From CALCNS01 sp964425745 (GTDB lineage: Bacteria > Bacillota > JAAYKD01): 64,000 bases of DNA. Numbering within the stretch: position 1 is the stretch's first letter; each line of letters opens with the position of its first letter. The position numbers and the translations under genes are program-made. Below are positions 58,665 through 64,000 of the stretch, piece by piece. The DNA is taken from assembly GCA_964425745.1 (NCBI GenBank), contig CAYRNW010000002.1:1-64000 (forward strand), in the 5' to 3' direction. The notes beneath the pieces were generated by a model, which saw only the letters and a list, made by a program, of their open reading frames with translations, was not told where the DNA came from and searched no databases.

Positions 58665-60607
58665 GACGATATCTCCGCCCCAAAATGCTCCGGTTTGGGT
58701 AGCCAAACTTTCACGATCGTTCCAACTCCATACTCGCTTTCGAGATTGATGCGTCCTCCATGGCTGTCAACAATTTGGCGGGCAATCGATAAACCCAATC
58801 CATTGCCGCCGCGTTCTCTCGTTCTTGCTTTGTCAACCCGATAAAATCGTTCAAAGAGGCGATCCATGGCATCTCGCGGGATTCCAATACCGGTATCTTC
58901 AACGGTGATTTCGCTGCCATTCTCTAAAGCGACCAGACTTAGGATAATTCGCCCTTTTGCAGGAGTATACAAATGAGCATTCGCTAAAATGTTGATCAGA
59001 ACCTGTTGAATCTTATCTTGAACCGCGTAAACCTTGACTTCGTTCTCCGGTAAAAGGATACTGAAGTCCTGCTCTTTACTGCTAAACTGAGGCGACATGA
59101 CATCGGCCACGTTTCTGACAATCTCCTTGAGATCTTGCACAAAATAAGGTTCTCTTTTAGAAATACTGTCGAGCTTGGTCAGGTAAAGCAAATCATTAAC
59201 CAAACGGGTCATCCGGTCGGTTTCGTTGATGACCACTCCCAAAAACCGCTGCGCCAACTCCGGTTCACTCAAAGCTCCGTCCATGAGGGTTTCGACATAG
59301 GTTCGTACGGTCGTTAATGGTGTGCGCAATTCGTGGGAAACATTGGCTACGAAATCTCTGCGCATCTCTTCCAATTTATTTTCCTCGGTCATATCCAATA
59401 ATACGATAACAACCCCGGAGCACTCATTGCTCCGAGTCGAAAACGGTGCCGCATGCGAACGCAGAACTAATTCCGCCCCCTCTAATTGCTGCACTTTGAC
59501 CTCTTTGGTTACGGTTTCGTTCAGGGACAAGGCTTGTCTCCAAGCAAAGTCGTAGGTGTCGGGGGGCAATAAATCGTCTAAAAGTTGATCGGCGGTTTGT
59601 ACTCGAATGTGAAACATATTTCCGGCTGCAGGGTTCATATGAATGATCTGTCCCGCCGAATCAATAGCAATAACTCCTTCTGTCATGAAGTTCAGCATTG
59701 CTTCCATTTTGCTTTTTTCATCGGCAATCTCTTCTAAGGTATCGCGTAAGCGAAGGGTTAAGCTATTGAAGGTTTTCCCCAATTCACCAACTTCGTCTTC
59801 CGATTGAATGTTGATTTGGCTGTTGAAATCTCCGGCTGCCATCTCTTTGGCACGAGCATTTAAGACTCGAACCGGTCCGGTAATGGTACCGGCTAGCCCA
59901 GAAGCAACCAAGGCAATAATAAGCATCGAGCCAAAAGTGGCTGCTACGACCAAGGACCGCACATGACCTAAGTTGGTTGCAATGCTGCTAATGCCGCTTT
60001 CCACATAAATCATCCCTAAGACACGCTCGCCCTCCTTGACGGGGAACGTTAGTACCTTCATATCCTGAGTCGCACCATCGGGTTTTACATATTGCATCCG
60101 CGTCTCTTTTGATTGTCCAAACAAAAGGGTTTGATTCAAAAGCGAATAATCGACAAATTCTAAAACATTGATGCCCACGGTCTTCGCTACCGGCTTCAGT
60201 GCCGAGTCCAATACGGCCAGTTGAAAGCTGTCACCTTGATTGTCGCGTTCCAGTGGGGCAGAGGCCCGCACTAAGATGCTAAGGTTTTCTTGTAAATCGA
60301 TCATCGCTGCTGCTAAATCGTCTCGTTGCTTTTGCAGATTCAACAACGTTGTTTCATCTTTGTCTTCTTGTTGCTGTAACTCCAAAATTTGTTGATCTAA
60401 CTCCTTTAGGGTCTGATCGCGCAGCAAAAATTCCCGGGCCGAAAATTGCAGAGGAAACGTCGCCTGCTCCATGGTCCGGGTATGTGTTTCGTTATAAAAT
60501 GTTTCCAGGCTTACCCAAAGGTACAGCCCAATAAACAACATCGCTGCCATCATTAAGAACAACATAATGACAATCATGCGGCTTCGAATCGATTTAAACC
60601 AACGCAT
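58661..60607 (-). CDS. walK: Sensor histidine kinase WalK
   Basis: A 648-aa membrane kinase controlling wall metabolism. Domains in order: helix 1 (about 10-32), an extracytoplasmic sensor region with a coiled-coil-like Gln/Glu stretch, helix 2 (about 220-245), HAMP, PAS (about 310-400), HisKA with N-V-S-H-E-L-R-T-P (phosphorylated His near 425) and HATPase with N-box, D-T-G-I-G-I-P and G-N-G-L-G-L-S-I-A. The ATG at 60607 has AAGGGG nine bases upstream. It phosphorylates WalR, encoded 29 bp upstream. Confidence 0.95.
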   Translation of the reverse strand: MRWFKSIRSRMIVIMLFLMMAAMLFIGLYLWVSLETFYNETHTRTMEQATFPLQFSAREFLLRDQTLKELDQQILELQQQEDKDETTLLNLQKQRDDLAAAMIDLQENLSILVRASAPLERDNQGDSFQLAVLDSALKPVAKTVGINVLEFVDYSLLNQTLLFGQSKETRMQYVKPDGATQDMKVLTFPVKEGERVLGMIYVESGISSIATNLGHVRSLVVAATFGSMLIIALVASGLAGTITGPVRVLNARAKEMAAGDFNSQINIQSEDEVGELGKTFNSLTLRLRDTLEEIADEKSKMEAMLNFMTEGVIAIDSAGQIIHMNPAAGNMFHIRVQTADQLLDDLLPPDTYDFAWRQALSLNETVTKEVKVQQLEGAELVLRSHAAPFSTRSNECSGVVIVLLDMTEENKLEEMRRDFVANVSHELRTPLTTVRTYVETLMDGALSEPELAQRFLGVVINETDRMTRLVNDLLYLTKLDSISKREPYFVQDLKEIVRNVADVMSPQFSSKEQDFSILLPENEVKVYAVQDKIQQVLINILANAHLYTPAKGRIILSLVALENGSEITVEDTGIGIPRDAMDRLFERFYRVDKARTRERGGNGLGLSIARQIVDSHGGRINLESEYGVGTIVKVWLPKPEHFGAEISS

Positions 60608-60636
60608 GGATCGACGCCCCTTCACCTCGGTCTGAG

Positions 60637-61350
60637 TTATCCTTTCGGGTTAAATAAGTAGCCTACCCCACGGCGTGTTTCGATGTATTGGGGAGAAGAC
60701 GGATCAATCTCCACCTTTTCACGCAAGCGTCGTACCGTAACATCTACGGTGCGACCATCGCCAAAGAATTCAAATCCCCAGACTTTTTGAAGCAATTCAT
60801 CTCGAGAGAAGACTCGTCCGCTATTTTGAGCTAAAAATTTAAGCAATTCAAATTCGCGAAGTGTCAAGTCTAATCTCTTTCCTCCGCGGCGTGCTTCTAC
60901 CAAATCAAAATCAATCACCAATTCATGAAATTCCAAGCAGTTTGTTGAGTTGTCTTCGGTTGAAATGGTGTTCGGCATACCGAAGCCTTTGCTACGACGC
61001 AAAAAGGCTTTGATACGGGCCGTTAGCTCACGTACGCTAAACGGTTTTGTGATGTAATCATCGGCACCGGCGTTGAGACCATTGATCAAGTCCAATTCAT
61101 TGTCTTTGGCAGTCAACATAATGATTGGAATGGTAAGGTCTTTTCTCAACTGTTTGCACACGCTTACTCCATCTAACTTTGGTAACATAATGTCTAGCAA
61201 AATCAATTCCGGTTGAAAAACAGAAGCCATACTTAGAGCTTCTTCGCCATCGAAAGCGATTTCAACCTGGTATCCATCTTTTTCTAAATTATATTTGATA
61301 ATTTCGGCAATGGGTTTTTCATCTTCCACGACCAGGATCCGTTCGGCCAT
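60637..61350 (-). CDS. walR: Response regulator WalR
   Basis: A 237-aa OmpR-family regulator. The receiver has acidic D-E near residue 10, the phosphoacceptor in L-L-D-I-M-L-P near 54 and K in T-K-P-F near 104. The C-terminal winged helix (about 140-235) contains F-E-L-L-K-F-L-A and R-T-V-D-V-T-V-R-R-L-R-E-K. It binds TGTWAH-N5-TGTWAH in other Firmicutes, a pattern found at three places in this window. AAGGAGG precedes the ATG. It is the first gene of a nine-gene operon. Confidence 0.96.
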   Translation of the reverse strand: MAERILVVEDEKPIAEIIKYNLEKDGYQVEIAFDGEEALSMASVFQPELILLDIMLPKLDGVSVCKQLRKDLTIPIIMLTAKDNELDLINGLNAGADDYITKPFSVRELTARIKAFLRRSKGFGMPNTISTEDNSTNCLEFHELVIDFDLVEARRGGKRLDLTLREFELLKFLAQNSGRVFSRDELLQKVWGFEFFGDGRTVDVTVRRLREKVEIDPSSPQYIETRRGVGYLFNPKG

Positions 61351-61438
61351 AACGGCTACACCTCCTTGAACTGCAAAGGTTATATTTCGAGATGGACAGA
61401 CTTCTTCCCTTCTTCTTGCGAGATTGAAGAGGTACGAT

Positions 61439-61472
61439 AAAAATCCGGCAACTCCGAAACGGAATTGCCGGA
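61439..61472 (-). terminator. Terminator of the M23 endopeptidase gene
   Basis: On the minus strand TCCGGCAATTCCG and CGGAGTTGCCGGA arms are followed by five T, 14 bp after the stop codon. It separates this gene from walR. Confidence 0.88.
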
Positions 61473-61485
61473 TCTAATTAATGTG

Positions 61486-62979
61486 CTACGGTAGATAATA
61501 ATACGGATTTACACGTGTGCCATTGACATGAACTTCAAAATGCAAATGGTTTCCAAAACTATAGCCCGTGTTCCCTTCGATACCAATTGCATCCCCTTGA
61601 CGCACTGCTTGTCCGTACGAAACCAAGAAGGAGCTCAAATGGGCATACTTTGTTACATATCCGTTGTTATGATCAATTGTAATGTAGTTTCCGAGTCCAA
61701 AGTAATCATAGCCAATCCCAACTACAACACCGGAGTCTGCTGCCATAACCGTCCCACGTCCGTATCCGGAAGCAATATCAATACCACGATGATATCCATA
61801 TTCATACCATCCCCACCAGGCAGTTACATTGCCGTACATTGGCCAGATAAAGGTTCCGGTTCCCACTCCATAAGGAAGTTGAGTTCCTTTTAGGATTACA
61901 CGTGTGACCGGCTCTTGTATAAGCGAGATCCCTAAAGAGGCTCTGCTGACTTCCTCGCCGTTCTGACGAGTGATTGCGAATTCTTCAATTTTGAAGCCGT
62001 TTTGACCAGCTACCAATTCTTCAACTTCTGTAACATACATCGTATCTGAATAACGAGTTTCAGTTTCATAAGGAATCACAATTTCCTCGCGAGTTGTTTC
62101 ATTGGTTACGACTCCCACCAAGGGCTCGGCTTGGGTAATAACCAATTGATCTCCTGGTTGCAAGCTAGACGCATTGGGGTTCTTCTCCAAAAGCTCATCC
62201 AAACTGATGGACTGTGACATGGCGATGTCCCACAGCGTATCTCCGGCTTCAATCGTGACAACTTCTCTACGTTCCGAACCGGAAACCATAATCGCCGTCG
62301 CTTCATCAATTGTTTTGATTTCCTCTAAGTCAACAACTTCACGGCGAACGACCAGCTCTTCTGAAAATTGTGCTTGTAATGTTTCTAATCCCGGTTGGTT
62401 CCCTGTATAAAACAACTTAACGTTATCTAAGACTTGGTTCACTTCAGCAGATCCCGCAAGCGCCACCGTTGCTTTGTCGGCAATATGAATGACAGATGCC
62501 TGTGCTTTTACGGTTACCGCATGGAGTAAATCTGTTTGCAATTGCTGAACGCTGGTCAAGCTTTCGGTTTGTCGAACCGGAAAGTAACTGACGGCAGGAT
62601 CGACAACTAAAGCATAAGGGAGATTTTCTCCCTTTTCAGCTAAGTAGGCATCCACAATTTTTTGAACGGTTTCAGTGGAACGCACGGTGCCAATACATTG
62701 ATCATTTACCATAACCTGATAAACCATTCTGGGGAAGGCGGCACCGACCATAAGAACAGATGTTAATAATACAGCAACGACGGTTTTTGTGACTCTGCTT
62801 TGTCTTGCATAGTAGGAATAGCGCATTTTTTGCCATGCTAATTTTTGCTGATTCCAAACCGGGGTTGCAATTCTTTTCTTTTCGAGTTTTCTTTCCATAA
62901 TGGCTAATTCCGGCGATAAAAGATGATCAAAAGATCTTCTTAATTGCCTGAATCCCTCTTTCAGGAAGTTATAGATCAA
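61486..62979 (-). CDS. Cell-wall endopeptidase with LysM, G5 and M23 domains
   Basis: A 497-aa envelope protein. A basic cytoplasmic N-terminus of about 60 residues precedes one membrane helix (about 65-83). Next come a variable region, a LysM domain (about 240-285; E-A-G-D-T-L-W-D-I-A then L-Q-P-G-D-Q-L), a G5 domain (about 290-365) and an M23 peptidase domain (about 385-495). The zinc site is H-R-G-I-D plus H-L-H-F-E-V. It should cut peptidoglycan cross-links near the membrane. The start is a TTG with AAGGAGG nine bases upstream. It stands next to walR and its promoter carries a WalR-type box. Confidence 0.93.
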   Translation of the reverse strand: MIYNFLKEGFRQLRRSFDHLLSPELAIMERKLEKKRIATPVWNQQKLAWQKMRYSYYARQSRVTKTVVAVLLTSVLMVGAAFPRMVYQVMVNDQCIGTVRSTETVQKIVDAYLAEKGENLPYALVVDPAVSYFPVRQTESLTSVQQLQTDLLHAVTVKAQASVIHIADKATVALAGSAEVNQVLDNVKLFYTGNQPGLETLQAQFSEELVVRREVVDLEEIKTIDEATAIMVSGSERREVVTIEAGDTLWDIAMSQSISLDELLEKNPNASSLQPGDQLVITQAEPLVGVVTNETTREEIVIPYETETRYSDTMYVTEVEELVAGQNGFKIEEFAITRQNGEEVSRASLGISLIQEPVTRVILKGTQLPYGVGTGTFIWPMYGNVTAWWGWYEYGYHRGIDIASGYGRGTVMAADSGVVVGIGYDYFGLGNYITIDHNNGYVTKYAHLSSFLVSYGQAVRQGDAIGIEGNTGYSFGNHLHFEVHVNGTRVNPYYYLP

Positions 62980-63043
62980 AAGGAAAGACCTCCTTTGGCA
63001 AAGAATTCGCTTAACCCTGCGACGAGTTTTGAACTATGCACTG

Positions 63044-63072
63044 ATTGTAACCTGATTGTAATAAAAAATCAA
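63044..63072 (-). promoter_or_regulatory. Sigma-A promoter of the M23 endopeptidase gene
   Basis: On the minus strand TTGATT (63072-63067), a 17-bp spacer and TACAAT (63049-63044), about 65 bp before the start codon. Confidence 0.65.
63046..63062 (+). promoter_or_regulatory. WalR-type direct repeat overlapping the M23 promoter
   Basis: TGTAAC (63046-63051), 5 bp, TGTAAT (63057-63062): a full match to TGTWAH-N5-TGTWAH. It covers most of the -10 and part of the spacer of the endopeptidase promoter, a position usually associated with repression. Confidence 0.6.
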
Positions 63073-63495
63073 GTATTTTATTGTTGTTGCTCCGCCCTGT
63101 AGACCCGATAAAATTTGCTTGATATAAGCTTGTTAAAAAGCATCGATTTGAAGATTTTCTCTAAAAAACCGAACTTTTACCCAATATTTTCGTTAGTGTT
63201 GTTACAAATTTTATTGGTTTATGCCATTAAATCGCGAGATTTGATTTTGCCTACAAAATCCATCGGTACGCTTTATTTTGTCGTTTTTTGTATTTAACAC
63301 AACATGGCGCTTCGAATCAGCCTTTTACAAAATTGAAAATTTCATTACAACAGCGTCATATTTCTGTAATATTTGCGTTTTATTGATTTTTATCACGATT
63401 ACGGCCCAAAAAAGGTCCTCTGCCCTCTATAATTAACTATATATTGTGTATAATGTTATTTACAAGTCCCTTATCTGGTAGTTTGACACCATAAA
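63073..63495. other. AT-rich intergenic DNA without a recognised gene
   Basis: About 420 bp of AT-rich sequence between the M23 promoter and the tRNA terminator. It contains scattered TTACAA/TGTAA half-sites (around 63195, 63347 and 63365) that do not form N5 pairs. A 60-codon open frame at 63115-63297 lacks a ribosome binding site and is not accepted. Confidence 0.5.
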
Positions 63496-63546
63496 CAAAA
63501 ACAGAGTCTGTCAACCGATACTTTCATACCGTGTTGATGACTCTGT
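63496..63546 (-). terminator. Terminator of the tRNA operon
   Basis: On the minus strand ACAGAGTC and GACTCTGT arms enclose a further imperfect CAAC/GTTG-containing stem, followed by five T. It lies 13 bp after the tRNA-Gly CCA. Confidence 0.8.
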
Positions 63547-63558
63547 CAAGGGTTCCTT

Positions 63559-63633
63559 TGGAGCGGAAGACGGGATTCGAACCCGCAACATTCAGCTTGG
63601 GAAGCTGACGCTCTACCGTTGAACTACTTCCGC
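63559..63633 (-). tRNA. tRNA-Gly (anticodon CCC)
   Basis: A complete cloverleaf: acceptor GCGGAAG/CTTCCGC with discriminator U and encoded CCA, D-arm with AGTTCAACGGTAGAG, anticodon stem TCAGC/GCTGA around loop TTCCCAA, and T-arm with GGTTCGAATCC. The anticodon CCC reads GGG codons. Confidence 0.96.
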
Positions 63634-63639
63634 ATGATT

Positions 63640-63714
63640 TGGAGCCAGTGATAGGATTCGAACCTACAACCTACTGATTACAAATCAGTTGCGCTGCCAT
63701 TGCGCCACACTGGC
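63640..63714 (-). tRNA. tRNA-Thr (anticodon TGT)
   Basis: A complete cloverleaf: acceptor GCCAGTG/CACTGGC with discriminator U and encoded CCA, anticodon stem ACTGA/TCAGT around loop TTTGTAA, and T-arm with GGTTCGAATCC. The anticodon TGT reads ACA. It is transcribed first, six bases before tRNA-Gly. Confidence 0.96.
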
Positions 63715-63734
63715 TTATCTTTTGGACAAGCTAT

Positions 63735-63763
63735 AATATATCCAAAAAAACGAACTCTGTCAA
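63735..63763 (-). promoter_or_regulatory. Promoter of the tRNA-Thr/tRNA-Gly operon
   Basis: On the minus strand a perfect TTGACA (63763-63758), a 17-bp spacer and TATATT (63740-63735), about 20 bp before tRNA-Thr. Confidence 0.78.
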
Positions 63764-63889
63764 GGCAAATTATTTTTTTCTTAACTTTACCTTTGTTGGA
63801 CTTTCCATAATTGATTATTCTGTGGTATACTTGGCTTTGAAAATTGTATTTGGGCAAAACCGGGTTATGATGAAAGGATGTCTCAACAA

Positions 63890-64000
63890 ATGCAAAAAAA
63901 ACTATGGGCTTTTTTAAGTTTTTGCTTGTTTCTTTCCTGCTTTAGCTTCATCGCCGAAGCGAAAGCATCCTCCTTACAAAAAAAGGACTTTTCATCAAAT
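63890..64000 (+). CDS. N-terminal part of a secreted protein, cut by the window end
   Basis: The first 37 codons of a plus-strand gene. A basic start (M-Q-K-K) and a hydrophobic stretch ending in A-E-A-K-A-S suggest a signal peptide with cleavage after the A-x-A. AAAGGA lies 12 bases before this ATG; an ATG at 63878 is an alternative. TATACT at 63826-63831 with a weak TTCCAT 17 bp upstream could be its promoter. The mature function is outside the window. Confidence 0.65.
   Translation, partial: MQKKLWAFLSFCLFLSCFSFIAEAKASSLQKKDFSSN

Noticed and set aside
63115..63297. 60-codon plus-strand open frame in the intergenic region before the tRNAs
   Set aside because: It has no ribosome binding site, the composition is simply AT-rich, and no protein feature is convincing.
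63559..63714. Attachment site of an integrated element at the tRNA genes
   Set aside because: No integrase and no repeated tRNA 3' end were found in the window.
1..64000. CRISPR arrays, prophage or conjugative modules
   Set aside because: No regular repeat-spacer structure, phage structural genes or transfer genes were seen; the only defence-type locus is AbiE.

Overview
The window looks like a chromosomal segment of a low-to-moderate-GC Gram-positive bacterium (Bacillota). Pointers are the complete WalR-WalK-WalH-WalI-WalJ cell-wall signalling operon, an RNA polymerase delta subunit next to pyrG, SLH and stalk-domain surface proteins, lipoprotein signal peptides, strong purine-rich ribosome binding sites and frequent TTG/GTG starts. 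The gene set suggests a peptide- and amino-acid-using, probably largely anaerobic but catalase-positive organism: five peptidases, an asparaginase, an oligopeptide ABC transporter, a PflX-type radical SAM protein and a citrate lyase operon. The species cannot be named from this sequence alone.

Layout. 1-7.3 kb (minus strand): GDPD, nitroreductase, M20 amidohydrolase, M18 aminopeptidase, lipid kinase, radical SAM protein and lipoprotein, with a candidate plus-strand small RNA at about 3.40-3.60 kb. 7.4-12.7 kb (plus): a tight operon of asparaginase, ROK kinase, purine nucleoside phosphorylase, nucleoside-deaminase-like amidohydrolase and galE. 12.8-18.1 kb (plus): a five-gene oligopeptide ABC transporter behind a triple direct-repeat operator-like site. 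18.1-22.5 kb (plus): AEC transporter, a ykkC-like riboswitch leader with two terminators, an S9 peptidase and an unrecognised coiled-coil protein. 22.8-26.7 kb (minus): Crp/Fnr regulator, NitT/TauT-type ABC transporter and acyl-ACP thioesterase. 27.1-33.8 kb (minus): uppP, citDEFXCG and an alpha/beta hydrolase. 34.1-35.9 kb (plus): an AT-rich AbiE type IV toxin-antitoxin pair. 35.9-40.1 kb (minus): ispD-like gene and a large S-layer-like protein. 40.4-47.5 kb (plus): argS, threonine-dehydrogenase-like epimerase, rpoE, pyrG and catalase. 47.7-63.0 kb (minus): a GH18-SLH protein, a second S9 peptidase, the nine-gene walRKHI-murA-COG2426-walJ-rlmH-pepV operon and an M23/LysM/G5 endopeptidase. The end holds tRNA-Thr and tRNA-Gly (minus) and the start of a secreted protein (plus).

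Four signals stand out. (1) A 17-bp repeat, ggggacggttctctccc, occurs seven times, mostly as inward-facing pairs at gene ends; two copies encode the C-termini of the alpha/beta hydrolase and CitG. (2) TGTAAH-N5-TGTAAH direct repeats of the WalR/PhoP type lie at the promoters of the M23 endopeptidase and the S-layer gene and, as three half-sites, upstream of the peptide transporter; this would tie the resident WalRK system to genes in this same window. (3) The pyrG leader has the architecture of CTP-sensing reiterative-transcription attenuation: a promoter, GGGC at the start point and an intrinsic terminator before the gene. (4) Two structured RNAs with their own promoters and terminators are visible, one ykkC-like and one unassigned.
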